Below are positions 37,867 to 47,969 of a DNA stretch of 64,000 nt, one piece after another; within the stretch, counting starts at the first letter, position 1, and each line of letters begins with the position of its first letter. Source of the stretch: Phlyctochytrium arcticum. Taxonomy: Eukaryota; Chytridiomycota; Chytridiomycetes; Chytridiales; Chytridiaceae. The DNA lies in contig JAHLKI010000017.1 in the NCBI GenBank assembly GCA_025602905.1, positions 62,001 through 126,000 of the forward strand. The letters run 5' to 3'. A model generated the notes under the pieces. That model made no database searches. It saw only the letters and a program-made list of their open reading frames with translations, and was not told the origin of the DNA. A program made the position numbers and the translations under genes.

Positions 37867-38645
37867 ATCAGCTCTTGTTCGTTTCCTTCTTTTCCATCCA
37901 TTTTCGGTACCGAATGCTTCTCGTTGTCCAATCATCTAGTCAGTTATCTTTTATATTAGTTTTTTTCGTGTCAGTTAGTTAGTCAGTTTAGTTAGTTTGC
38001 AAGTTGTTTTGTTGCCAAGTTCTTTCAAAAATATTTATAAAGTGTGTATTCACAACCAGCTCCGACATCTGGTATTGGTGTAAACAAAGGTGCATTCGAG
38101 AAAAGAAGCGAGCTGGTAGAGTAATGAGAGCAGAGTAATGGACTAGGTAACGGAGGGAGGAAGGGTGAAAGAAAGAAGGAAGGAAGATCTAAAGGCAGAT
38201 GGCCCGCGCGACGCGATAATTCTGATTTCATGTCAATCATCACTGGGACATATTGGTGGCTGTGCCACCATGACCCAGGTCATGTCCTTATATGACCGAG
38301 ATCGGCAGACACTCTCTGTCAGAGAAGAGGATGTCTCCGACATATTTGTGATTATCAAACTTTGATGTATCTGTCATTAAGCCAGTGTCTTTCAGAGAAG
38401 AGGAAAAACTATTTAAAATAACCCATCGCGGGAAAGAGTGTTTACACAACGAATGGGTGAAAGGGGGATGGGTGTTTAAACAGTTCAGTTGTTTGGAGTG
38501 TGAAAAGCCAATTATGTAAGCGTAAATTATTGACAGTGGTGTCGCCAAACCATGCATCCCAGTCGCTCGGTACATCGGGACTGTTTCCGGCTACCACTTT
38601 CGAATTCCCCCGCCTCCATCTGAACTCCCTTGACCACGTTCCTTA
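37867..38645. other. Intergenic, nothing recognised
   Basis: It begins with TAGTTAGTCAGTTTAGTTAG-type repeats (37970-38000), a likely 3' flank of the Crypton, then purine-rich DNA. No gene seen. Confidence 0.4.
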
Positions 38646-39416
38646 ATGGACTCTTTGAGGAGTTGGGAGTTACATGCTGTTCTTCGACGGCGCCCGCTAG
38701 ACGAACCTCCACCCAGTCCTTTGCGAGACATCAAATGGGTGGCTCCTTCAGACCATCATTTCGAGGTGTTTTTCTGGAAGAGGCCGTACTGGTATGACCC
38801 TTCTGCAAGAATTCCGGGTAGTGGAGTTATCACCTCTTTTGAACCTAGTGGCAAACTCTCCTTTTCCGTGAGTGACTCCGTCGTTCAGTCGAGTCCTCTA
38901 ATTGTCGCTAACATACAAAGAGCAGTTAACGGCGTTCCCGCCTTTTTGCATTACACGAAAGGCACCCCACTTGACGACTTCGAAGAGCCTCAATTTAACC
39001 ACCGCAAAGGCATTGACAAATATGAGTATTTATACGTCGGTGCGAGGATGCTTGAAGACGACGAAATAAGCCAGAACGCACCAGTTTGGTGACTTCTGAA
39101 TCAATCGTTGCCCGAAACTGGGCTGCCTCATGGAAATTGGAACCTTCTATCTGAAAACTGTTGGCACATTGCTGTAGCAAGTATCACAAGAATTGGAGGA
39201 TTCACAGTATCAACATCGGAATTGTTCAATCATGCCGGTGACAAGTCCAATTGGCAGACATGGTCTCATTACTGTCAAAATCCCACCGGAGAATCAAATC
39301 CGTCGGAAAGTTCCGGTACACAACAGTCTCCGTGGAAGAGGGCAACCTGGGGGGGCGGGGCCATAATTGCACTGGGGCTAGCGGCCCTCACCTTGTTAAG
39401 TCCCAGAAAAAGATGA
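38646..39416 (+). pseudogene. Possible LRAT/NlpC-P60-like membrane-anchored protein, one in-frame TGA
   Basis: Two blocks in one frame: 38646-39092 and 39093-39416, split by a single TGA at 39090-39092. The first has PSDHHFEVFFWKRPYWYD (possible catalytic His); the second LLSENCWHIAVASI, which resembles the NCxHF catalytic Cys box of LRAT-like thiol enzymes, and ends in a single membrane helix, GGGAIIALGLAALTLL, with a basic SPRKR tail. If joined, 256 residues, a usual length. The stop sits in TGG-TGA-CTT and could come from CGA. A short intron is another reading. Function is a weak inference. Confidence 0.4.
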
Positions 39417-40210
39417 ACTGATGGAATTGGCCGAGATGATCACAGGTGAGTTGACAAAAGGCAACCAATGACAGAACGACGGGTAGAACTGACCACCTAC
39501 CTGCTATTCCAGGAACCAAACCTAGTGAATCATCAGGGAGTCAGATGGTCTGGCATCAGAGGACTTACGATATCACAGATATCACGGGACCAATAGATCC
39601 TTGTATCTTGTCCGATATGCGCAAAATCAAATATTACCAGCGGCATCTCAGTTGAAAGCGTTGTTTCCTTTGTAAAGAATCAAAGATCGACGAATGTCAG
39701 AAAACGGGTCGCTCAAAAAGACATACACCGATCGCTTACTCCACTACAAATCATCCAATCAAAAGTGATCTCAAAAGTGGAATAAACTCACAACTTGTTC
39801 CATGTGACTCGCCATCCCCGTCGATAGTCTCCGCACGCGGCCAGCCTACCTTACATTAGCCGATAGAGGCGCTTGAGATTGCGGAATACTCCTCATCAAC
39901 TCCTCACATGAAAATCTCCTGGTCATACCATTTCATAAGAGGCTTCGCCGTCTTGTTTCAACTCCCAGCAGCAGTGTAGAGAAGTGACAGCACGAACCGT
40001 GGCTTCAGACGCGCGGGATCAATTAGTTAGATTTGTACAGTTGTACAACGCGAGTTTTTTGGCGGGATCGGTTATGAGCTTGTCGGAGATTGAGAGTTTA
40101 GAACCTAAGGTCGCATAGTATAGAAACCACCTATACTATCAATTCTTGAATAACACATACTCTAAACAGTCAGTCGACGAGTGTCTTTATTTGAGTCCGT
40201 AGTTCGGCCG
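39417..40210. other. Gene-free stretch
   Basis: Nothing supported: short broken frames only. It may contain the 3' flanks of both neighbours. Confidence 0.4.
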
Positions 40211-41320
40211 CTACAAGCAGTCGCCGCAGTTCCACTCATAATCCTTGACAAGCATTCCTTCGTAGCAAAAACTCGGGGCAGCCCCATCCACCCTCATCTT
40301 TACCTTGGGAAAGTTCCTCTTTGCCAACTTTGCGAGTTTCTGATAGAATCCGTTTTCTGTCACAATTGTAGCGACTTCCATATCTTTCCTCCATTTCTCA
40401 AAGGCAGACCATATCCTGCACACGGGCAATACGATCCTTGCATCTTTAGTATTATTGTCATCGCTCGGTGCATCTTTTTCCTTTCTCTGATCTTCTGTCG
40501 CCTTTACAATTTGTTCCTCGTAAAACTTCTCAACGGGGTTGTTTTCGAGCCGATAATCTTTACTGATCTGGAGCACCCGCTCGGGAGGATCCAGCGTCCA
40601 CCCATTCTCGCGGTACTTTTTGTAGTGTCGTAAAAGTTTGAGCATGAAATACGGAGCGTACTCCTGCAACTTTTGTTTCAATGCCTTGTCCATCTGGCGC
40701 TCATGAGGAAGTTTAGGTTTTTCGACAAACTTGTGCGGAAACTGAATGCCTCTTTCCCTGTCCCAAATTGCATCGGTATCGGGGGCGTCCATCTCCGGCC
40801 TCCCGTTGCACAACAGGAAAAGGCTGAAATCCGGTCTGACAGTTTCTTGAGAACCGTACAGTCCTCGCTGCCTCGTTTTATCGTTACCGGTAAGTTCGCG
40901 AAGAGTGGCGGTTCGAATTTTCTCTCCGACGCACGGTTCAGATACAAAAACCGCCCTTGCTCCCTTCAGGTCGACAAATTCTGGGTTCGCCTGACCCGAA
41001 TGGCATCGCTTTGTCGTGAGGATCGTGACTTTCGGGAACTTACAGAGTTCCTCCCCAAGCGTGTGTTGTACGAGGTCTTTCAAAATTCCTTTGCCATTCC
41101 TCCCAGAACCTTGCCAAGTCCAGTATTGCTCATGACGGTTGATCCCTTCGAGACAAGTGCAAAGGGTCGAGAGGACGTATTCTCGAAGATCGACGTCCGG
41201 AAAGATGCTTTCGAGCAGCGCATCGAGTTTCGCATCGATTTCTGCATCCGTGGCATCTGGAAGCGAATACGGAACGCCCATGCTGATGTAATCTTGCGGC
41301 AAACCCGGGCCGTGACTAGG
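40211..41320 (-). pseudogene. D5-like SF3 helicase of large-DNA-virus type, N-terminally truncated
   Basis: Replicative helicase of NCLDV-like viruses and relatives. The frame begins PGLPQDYISMGVPYSLPD, typical of the junction between the D5_N domain and the ATPase, so the primase half is missing. Walker A WQGSGRNGKGILKDL, then GARAVFVSEP (Walker B region), LRELTGNDKTRQRGLY and FLLCNGRPEM (sensor 1), and DRERGIQFPHKF with the arginine finger. The C-terminus is complete to the stop at 40211. Upstream, at 41317-41355, an 18-bp unit CTAGGAATCGTACAGTCG is tandemly repeated at the break. It differs clearly from the helicase at 1076-3584, so it is a separate viral lineage. Confidence 0.8.
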
Positions 41321-41537
41321 AATCGTACAGTCGGGCTAGAAATCGTACAGTCGCACAGCCACCTGAAATATCGACTGTCTCTGCGTTGCTTGAATCTCCG
41401 CTCCAGATCGTGAGGATCTACCTGCACATACACACTTTCCAAACGCATCACTAAAAGTAAGAACCCCAGTTTACGTCTTTCCGCCGATGCCGACGCATTA
41501 AACAGGATGGGTTTCCTTCCGTTTGTTGTAGCTCACC

Positions 41538-42313
41538 ATGATCGCTGGACTGTCCACAGATTCTGCGACTGCAGAAACTGGTGCGGCAGCTAATGCGATT
41601 GCTTTCAATTCTCTTGACGAGCTTCTCGAGTATTCCAAGGCTAAAGCCAAAGCAAATGGAATTGCACTCACAAGAACTAGCAACAACGAGAAGTTCTATC
41701 TTCGTTGCTCTCGTTGGGGATCTGTCCGCGAGAAGCAGGAAACCACCGTAGACTCAGAGGATCAGAAGAAGCGCAACCGGGGAAGCCTGCGATGCGGGTG
41801 CAAATTCCAGCAGTATGTCGCGCAGGACAAGAGAGGGTTAAAGGGTCCCAAGAATAAGTGGTACCTGCACCAATCCTCCAATGAGCACAACCACGGGAAT
41901 TCCGCAACCGTTGCATTTGCCGCATATCGGCAATTCAATGATGAGCACAAGGATTATCTGAGGCAGCATGCCAGAACAACGGTGAAAGAGCTTGTTCTGT
42001 CATTCCGCAGGACCTTTCCGAATCAACCAGTCATTGACAAGGATATCCGCAACTTTCGCACCCTGGAGCAAATGGAAGCAGCAAAGGGCAGATCTGCCAT
42101 AGAGTGCTTGTTGGACGGGCTGAATCAACCTGAGTCCAAATATACGGTTAGCTACCAAACCAGCGATGATGGTGCTCTAACGCACTTATTTTTTGCGCAT
42201 GAAAAGAGCATCGCTAAATTGCAACAATACCCGGACGTACTGATCTTAGATTGTACATACAAAACCAACAAGTGGCAGATGCCGCTTTTCAACATCCTTG
42301 GTGTGGACGGCAC
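41538..42313 (+). pseudogene. MULE (Mutator-like) transposase with FAR1-type zinc domain, truncated
   Basis: The N-terminal FAR1/GCM-like zinc domain is clear: FYLRCSRWGS, LRCGCKFQQY, HQSSNEHNHG. A helical linker follows, then the start of the DDE transposase fold with VLILDCTYKTNKWQMPLFNI (first catalytic Asp). The coding sequence is lost from 42314, where the 60-bp palindrome begins. ATG at 41538 opens the frame; the inserted sequence supplies the accidental stop. Confidence 0.8.
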
Positions 42314-42373
42314 TGTCATAGTGCATAATAAATCCCATAGTATATACTATGGGATTTATTATGCACTATGACA
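42314..42373. repeat. 60-bp perfect palindrome
   Basis: TGTCATAGTGCATAATAAAT is followed by CCCATAGTATATACTATGGG and the exact mirror of the first part; centre between 42343 and 42344. A MULE gene stops at its left edge and a minus-strand gypsy protease gene stops at its right edge, and both frames run into it, giving the same meaningless peptide. Either a fold-back junction made by repair, two fused short terminal repeats, or an assembly fault. Confidence 0.9.
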
Positions 42374-44109
42374 AGGGTATCGCACCCGGTGTCGACAAGA
42401 ATACGGGCCATCTTGCCATTCAGCTTCGCATGAACGACAAAGGCATTTTGGGCGATGACAGGCTCAGGTCCACAAGCAACACGGCGCGGAGCATAACGAT
42501 CTTCATCCAAGGAACCTCCAATCGGTGCAACCCGAACAACGCCAGTCAGCTGCATCGGCTTTGATGGTTCCCCGAGTTCCGATCGTGTATCTCCGGGTAG
42601 CGTAGGTTGTAAATGTGGACTTGAGGACTGAACTTCATCGGGAAAAGTAAAACTGGACACAGTATTGATGGAAACGGTTGTATTTGAATTAGAGTAAAAG
42701 TTTAAAACAGAGGGATTATCTAATTGAACCGAGTCATCCTGCGGCATACGACCTGCGTCGGAATGGTATGCCGAGTCTAGTTTTTTGAGTCCCGATGTTT
42801 GGCTTGGGGACAGCGGCCGGCAGTGTGCCCTTCTGTGCCACAGACAACGCACCAGGGCGGCCGTTCGTTCTGACGGTCATCTCGCCGGGTGTTGTTGTTG
42901 CTGTTGCCACTGCTGCAAGCAGGTGGCCGCGACAGAGGCTTTAGCGGCCTTACCACCTCCGGTCTTGGACCCTTGGTTAGAGGGCCCGGGGCCAGAAATG
43001 GGGCCCTTGCCCTTTCCCATGACGGGAAGGTAATCACCGCCATTGTCGCATCCCCAACTGGTGAGAACCTGCGAGGCCGTCGACTGCAGTTGCTGGAGGG
43101 AGGCCGTTGGGAATTGTCCGAAGACAGTCCTCATCAGCTGGGACCAAAAGTCCCCACCTCTCTGGAGTCCATCCCGGAAGTATCGACGGATTTCATCCTC
43201 ATCGAAGGGACGACGGTCGTTGTCGGTGGCGCGGAGCTCTCCGGTAAGCTTGTTGAAGCTGGAGAGATATGCCGAATAGTTTCGGCACGTCAGCTGGTTC
43301 AGCTGGGCCATGATGCTTTCCCGGGAGATGTTCGATTCGAAACGATCTCGGAGCATCGTCTCGAACTGCTGTCGAGACGCTGGCACCTCCGCGTACGGAA
43401 GGGCGCCAAACCAGTCCTTCGCCGCACCCTCGAGATGACGCGAGAGGTACGAAACGAACTTTCGTCCGTGGCGTTGGTCCTGGTCGGCAGGGGTGTTGTC
43501 GAGGAAGGCATAATGCCTGTCCAGGAAGTCCCGGATCCGTTTATACGCGCCCGTATCGGATCCTTCTCCATTGAAAGTGGACGCCTCGGCCCTACGTTGG
43601 AGGGACTTGTTCTGCATAGAGTCGAACAAGTTTCCGTTGTGGTCGCGTTCGCCACTGCCAGCTTCAACGGCTTCCACCTTCGCACGAAGCGAGGCGACTT
43701 CAGCCACAAGGGCCTCGACGGCGCTGGCAGGGACCATGCCTCCAAGGGCGGTGGTCGCGGCGGTTGCGTTTCCCGACAGCGTCAAAGACGCTGGACCTCT
43801 GGGAGGTCCGTCGGTAGCGGGAGTGGGCCTGTCGACCTCCATAGGTACGACACCACCTTCCTGATGGTTGGACCCACTGGCCGCAAGCTGCTCAGCAGCT
43901 TCTTCGCCCTGCTTCTCAACGACGCTATCTCTATCGTTGGAAGTACCGGACTCGGCGTCTGAGCCAGGTTCGAGTTCGCCGGGTTCGGTCTGAGCGGCTC
44001 CGGAGGGGGTGGTCTCGTCCTGCAAAGTGCTGGAAACGGGGCCGTCCTCCGTGGATTTGCCCTTACGGCCCTTCTTGCCAATAGCAAGGTTCTTCGCTCC
44101 AGATCCCAT
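42374..44109 (-). pseudogene. Ty3/gypsy gag and start of protease, frames shifted
   Basis: Gag: ATG 44107-44109, acidic N-terminus, a coiled coil (VEALVAEVASLRAKVEAVEA), then a retrotransposon-gag core (DQRHGRKFVSYLSRHLEGAA, RQQFETMLRDRFESNI, YSAYLSSFNKLTGELR). The frame ends at 42877 in a Gln run. In a second frame lies the nucleocapsid knuckle CVVCGTEGHTAGRC (CX2CX4HX4C). In a third (42316-42852) comes the protease start, AKLNGKMARILVDTGCDT with the DTG catalytic triad. Two shifts in 150 bp; one could be programmed, both would not. The rest of pol is cut off at the palindrome. Confidence 0.8.
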
Positions 44110-44189
44110 TTTGAGAGAGTTGAAAAGTTGAGGGGTTGAAAAAAAGGGGGGTTGCTGTAAGGTGTTGTTGAGGCTAGTAGGTCCGGTTG

Positions 44190-44202
44190 GGTGGTGCTAC
44201 CA
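44190..44202 (-). promoter_or_regulatory. Candidate tRNA primer-binding site
   Basis: Read on the minus strand, TGGTAGCACCACC matches the 3' end of initiator-Met tRNA (…GCUACCA) at the first seven and several later positions. It lies directly inside the proposed LTR end, 80 bp before gag, as expected. Confidence 0.45.
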
Positions 44203-44427
44203 TGCGATGTATTCGATTAGAAGTAGGTATGGACGATGAATGCAACTTCCCAGGTTGCGAGAGTCGGGTAGTGTTATTAGCTTTAGTGCAGAGGAAAAGA
44301 AAAAGCGTAAAGAGTCAATGTACAGTGCAAGGGTATCATATACAGAAGAAAAGAAGAAATATACACGTGACGATGCGCCATAGCGCAGTCATGCGGTCAA
44401 TGCTCATCAAACCACGAGCCCGCCGCA
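44203..44427 (-). repeat. Candidate gypsy 5' LTR, 225 bp
   Basis: On the minus strand it begins TGCGGCGGGC and ends CATCGCA, so TGCG...CGCA forms the short inverted ends usual for LTRs, and it abuts the primer-binding site. The penton-like gene is interrupted exactly at 44428, which supports this as the insertion edge. The 3' LTR is absent. Confidence 0.5.
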
Positions 44428-44692
44428 TATATGCCTGAGACCCGGCTTGGGTTAGACTAGTTGCGACAGCAGATGCGAAATTGCAGATGTTGTAATTTCC
44501 AGAGGGAATCTTGGCCGTTTTGACTTCATTGGGACTACTGCTCTCCGCGAACAGAATAGCATTGTTGGCACTGGATACCAAGTCCCAATCTTGCAAAAAG
44601 CTAACGCTAAGCAGTTTCAGCTGCTCTACACGTCGAGCGCTGATGGGGAAGGACTTACGCTTGGAGCTGCAATAAATGAGCTCTTGATACAT
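44428..44692 (-). pseudogene. Penton-like capsid protein, second Polinton lineage, truncated
   Basis: ATG 44690-44692 (MYQELIYCSSKRKSF). The middle, LKLLSVSFLQDWDLVSSANN, ILFAESSSPNEVKTAKIPSG and NYNICNFASAVATSL, mirrors the order in 22675-23045. Residue identity is low, so they are old paralogues. A gypsy LTR cuts it after about 88 codons. Confidence 0.6.
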
Positions 44693-44757
44693 TTGCAAGA
44701 ACTTTTTCCCACTAACTAGAGATATACCAGTGGTTCAAGAGAAAAAACCATTCGACG

Positions 44758-45022
44758 ATGACATATAAGCCTAGGCCCATCTTTCCGCAGCATGGCGTAA
44801 AAATCGATTCTCGCATTCCTCCAGACCTTGCTGGTCCTCCGTTGTGCACCACTGTTATCGCACCCCGAAAAAGCGGCAAATCAGCTCTCATATGCGGATT
44901 GATTGATGAACTATCTGCAAAGGTGTTTTCCAAAGTCATCATCATGTCAAACACGGTATGCTTCGATGCCTCGATGCAAGAACTAGCTAAAAAGACTCGA
45001 CATAAAAACTTATATGGGGCGA
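44758..45022 (+). pseudogene. Packaging ATPase, second Polinton lineage, truncated
   Basis: ATG 44758. Walker A is TTVIAPRKSGKSALI (about residue 38), followed by KVFSKVIIMSNTVCFDASMQ, which matches the region after Walker A in 21935-22628 (KTIVISPNVGTD). The frame loses its character after KNLYGAT. It is divergent from the penton-like gene with 65 bp between starts. Confidence 0.65.
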
Positions 45023-45444
45023 CGCCCATGAGCCCGCAGTGCGCAAAAACGCAGTGCAAGCCCCATTACCGAGGTTGAATACCTGTCAAAATGTAAGTAG
45101 GCGCGGGAGATTGTCGACCTACCTATCATTGGTTGCCAACGATCGGCATCTCACGCTAAGAGCATCTATCTATCGCCATTTTCCTTTTCATCACAGTCGA
45201 ATCAGTGTGAACAATCGCAGGGATCAAGTGTGTGTCACCATCATCGCGCTGACTTTGTCGAAATTGTCGTGCTTCATGATCGTGGTGCCAATCCTTCACA
45301 AAAACAGGTGCCCAGGTGGAAGGTGAGGATCAAAGAAAACCGCAGATGAGAGAAAAAAAAATGGAAGATTGCGGAGGACAAACAGAAAAAATCCAAAGTT
45401 CATGACGAAACCAAAACAAAAAGAAAATTGCAAAATTGAACTAC
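45023..45444. other. Gene-free stretch
   Basis: Nothing supported. A-rich just before the next gene's stop (45340-45440). Confidence 0.4.
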
Positions 45445-46219
45445 TTAAGAGTTCTTGCGCGTGGTTGTGCGGGCTTTGGACGAAGTTTTAATAAAAACCT
45501 TGCCCTTTTTGACTGGAGTGGGCAGAGGCGCACGAACATACTCAGTGGTGGCGGCCGGGCTGCCGGGTGATCCGAATGGGGAGTCAAGGTGCAATTCCCA
45601 GTCAGAGTCGCTAGAATCTGGATTAAGGTCGCTGTTGATCGTTCGCTTAACGTGGAATAATGCTCCCATCAGGTGTAGCAATAGGTGGAAGTCTTCCAAT
45701 CTTGTAGGCACCCGGCAGGAGCAGAGGTGAAACATGGTGTAAATACCGTGATGCTCTAAAGTCATTTTAAAAATGTCTAATGTTTCTCCTACGACCCATC
45801 CATTAAGCCATTGTTTGAGGAAATCTTGTGAAGTCGCTTGTGTACTCACGCAAGAGATGGAATCCAAAGCACACGGGTGTGAAACCCTTCTCCACTTTCA
45901 TGTTTACGGACCCTTGCAAAAACAGTCCCAACTTGTAGAAATCAATTACGATTTCTGAAGATGTGTCAGCGTGCTTCGCACTTTTTGCTTCCACAAAAAT
46001 TTCCTCCCCGTGAGAGGACAGAACTCTGCAATCGGCCTTTTTGCCCGTTGCCTTCTCTAGGTAGTGTCGGCGGTGATGTTTGGACGACTCCGACTCCCCA
46101 TTGGCCCAGATAGTTTCAGTGAGCTCGTCCGAAAAAATTTCCTCAAATAGCGTGTGTAGAATTGCATGTACAGTTGTATCTTCGTCCAACAACTGTTCTA
46201 GTTTTCGAAGCCGTGTCAT
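45445..46219 (-). CDS. PD-(D/E)XK nuclease-like protein of a fungal effector-type family, two exons
   Basis: ATG 46217-46219 (MTRLRKLEQLLDED). Exon 1 45850-46219, a 61-bp intron (GTGAGT...CGTAG) at 45789-45849, exon 2 45445-45788; 237 residues. Core: ESSKHHRRHYLEKATGKKAD then CRVLSSHGEEIFVEAKSAKH, giving a D...ExK arrangement. DFYKLGLFLQGSV follows, and across the intron FGFHLLRETLDIFKMTLEHH and YTMFHLCSCRVPTRLED. Many early-diverging fungi have proteins with this second half, often at the end of Crinkler-like proteins; function unknown. The tail is Pro/Ser/Lys-rich. Confidence 0.6.
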
Positions 46220-46303
46220 TTTGGCGACTGCTCGCTGACTTGGATGGATGTTATCAAAAGGAGGCTGAAGGAGGTCACCTTTGAAAAAACCGTTATACTG
46301 TAC

Positions 46304-47395
46304 TTATAACAAGCGGATAATGATCATAGCCGTTTCAAATTGTGCGTTCGAAGGACCTGCCATCAGGTGCTTTTGCCAAGATTCCTGTGAGCTTTGACCC
46401 GCCAAAATGGCGGAAACATACTGATTTATCGCAGCTGCATTTGTGGCAGACAAATCGACATCCATTTGCGATGCCCTGTACGATCCCACGATCCGCCCAA
46501 AGTGTCTGGATTTTTTGTCTCTCCTGCGCGATGAATGTTGGCAAGTACGTAGGAGACAGTAGAAGGATTTCATTCAACAAGCTGGGGACGGGCAAAAACA
46601 TCAGAGATTGTTCTGCTTTGTGGCGGAAGTAGCACTTACAAGATGTCTGCAATAGTCGTCCTGTCAAAAACCATTGTGTGACCTTTTTTGAGACGTTGTA
46701 GCAGATGTCGCTGCCCGTCGAGTACCCACTGAGTAACGTTTGCCTTGCCAAATGTCAAATCCTTTGTTCGAGATCTGCGTTCGGCCAATCTTCTCTCCAA
46801 AAGATCAACAGAAAGCTCCACGCGTTTTCCGTCCAATACATCGAATTCACCGCCTTCCTCAGCCAATGCTGGCTTTTTACGGGAACCAGTAGCTTCTTCG
46901 TCAGCCGACCGCTTGGCAGATTCCTAGTGCTCAAAAGTTACCACTTTGTAGTTGCCTAAATATGCAGCAATGTTCCCAATACCTTGTCATCCTCAACACT
47001 GATATCATGATTGAAGTGCCGAGCAACCTCCACCTCAGCAGCGGTATTCAGAGCAACTTGTCCAAGAGCAATGATGCTTTCTGATCTGCCGAAAAACACC
47101 TCCTCTTCCTCAACAGCAACGTCCGTTGTGGCGTTCTCAGTACCATCCTCAGAAGCGATTCGCAGGGTCCGGCGTTCCGGGGACGGTGTACGACAGGAAC
47201 TGATACCGAGCGAAGCTTGGGGTTGAACGTCCTTGTTAACTAGTTCGCCGAGCCGCTTTGCTCGTTTTGTAGCCAGGGCATATGCAGCCTGAGTGGTGGA
47301 TTGCACGGCTTCTTCCGCTGGCTCTGTGTCCGCTAACGCTTTGCGCGTGGCTTGCAGACTGGCCGACAGGGAAGCCGGGAGCGGTCTCTGAAGAA
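46304..47395 (-). CDS. Unknown fungal protein, at least three exons, N-terminus missing
   Basis: Exon A 46983-47395 (opens after a CTTCAG acceptor; PLPASLSASLQATRKALADT... ending EDDK), intron 46924-46982, exon B 46640-46923 (ESAKRSADEEATGSRKK, a nuclear-signal-like run, then LDGKRVELSVDLLERRLAER), intron 46582-46639, exon C from 46581 (LLNEILLLSPTYLPTFIAQE). Phases close at both introns. The 3' end is unsure: the first frame continues to 46335, an overlapping one (AAINQYVSAILAGQSSQESW) to 46304. It may be the upstream part of the nuclease gene next door, or a partner of it. Not recognised. Confidence 0.45.
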
Positions 47396-47476
47396 AAAGG
47401 AATTTTGAGGGGTATGAGTCAGCAGTCTGGAGCACGAAATGTCCCAACAAGCAACAATACAGAGAGCAACTGAATC

Positions 47477-47665
47477 AACAGCGGCAGCCCAGGATCAATA
47501 TGCTCCCTGTGCACACAGGCCAAGCACGGAAAACCCCGAACCATCAACTACCCACCCATGGGGTTGCAAGAAAACCACCACGAACAGGAGGCTAGCCACT
47601 GCCAGCGTCCGAACGCACCACTTTCGTCCTGTTAGAGGATAATCGTAATAATGCTCAGATTCACC
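47477..47665 (-). repeat. Direct repeat, copy 1, with signal-peptide-like frame
   Basis: Matches 47730-47915 over about 185 bp with small indels. On the minus strand both copies read a hydrophobic peptide, VASLLFVVVFLQPHGWVVDG here, followed by SGFSVL. It could be a duplicated first exon coding a signal peptide for the gene at 46304-47395. Confidence 0.6.
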
Positions 47666-47729
47666 GTTTTCATCAGTGTTCGTCCGCCCACATTCATCAG
47701 AGTTGGTTCAACACACATTTGGAGCGCTA

Positions 47730-47915
47730 CAGCGGCAACCCAGGATCAATATGCTCACGGATCAAGCACGGAAAACCCCGAACCATCAACTACCCACCCA
47801 TAGGGTTGCAAGAGAACCACCACAAACAGGAGGCTAGCCACTGCCGGCGTCTTCACCCACCACTTTCGTCTTGATAAGACACAATCGTAGTGTCGATTTG
47901 CCGTTTTTGCCCTTG
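47730..47915 (-). repeat. Direct repeat, copy 2, with signal-peptide-like frame
   Basis: Reads RRKWWVKTPAVASLLFVVVL and LQPYGWVVDG. Differences from copy 1 are mostly conservative at the protein level. Confidence 0.6.
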
Positions 47916-47969
47916 AAACCCTCTGAAAGAACTCCAGAACATACCTCCTTTTTCGTTCGACAAACAAAG

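Noticed and set aside
36484..39092. Recoded TGA codons
   Set aside because: Other intact genes in the window, including LINE2 ORF1, use TGA as a real stop, so a changed code is not needed; point mutation is simpler.
39108..39122. LPETG, the sortase signal, in the LRAT-like frame
   Set aside because: It lies in the middle of the protein, well before the membrane helix and in a eukaryotic setting; coincidence.
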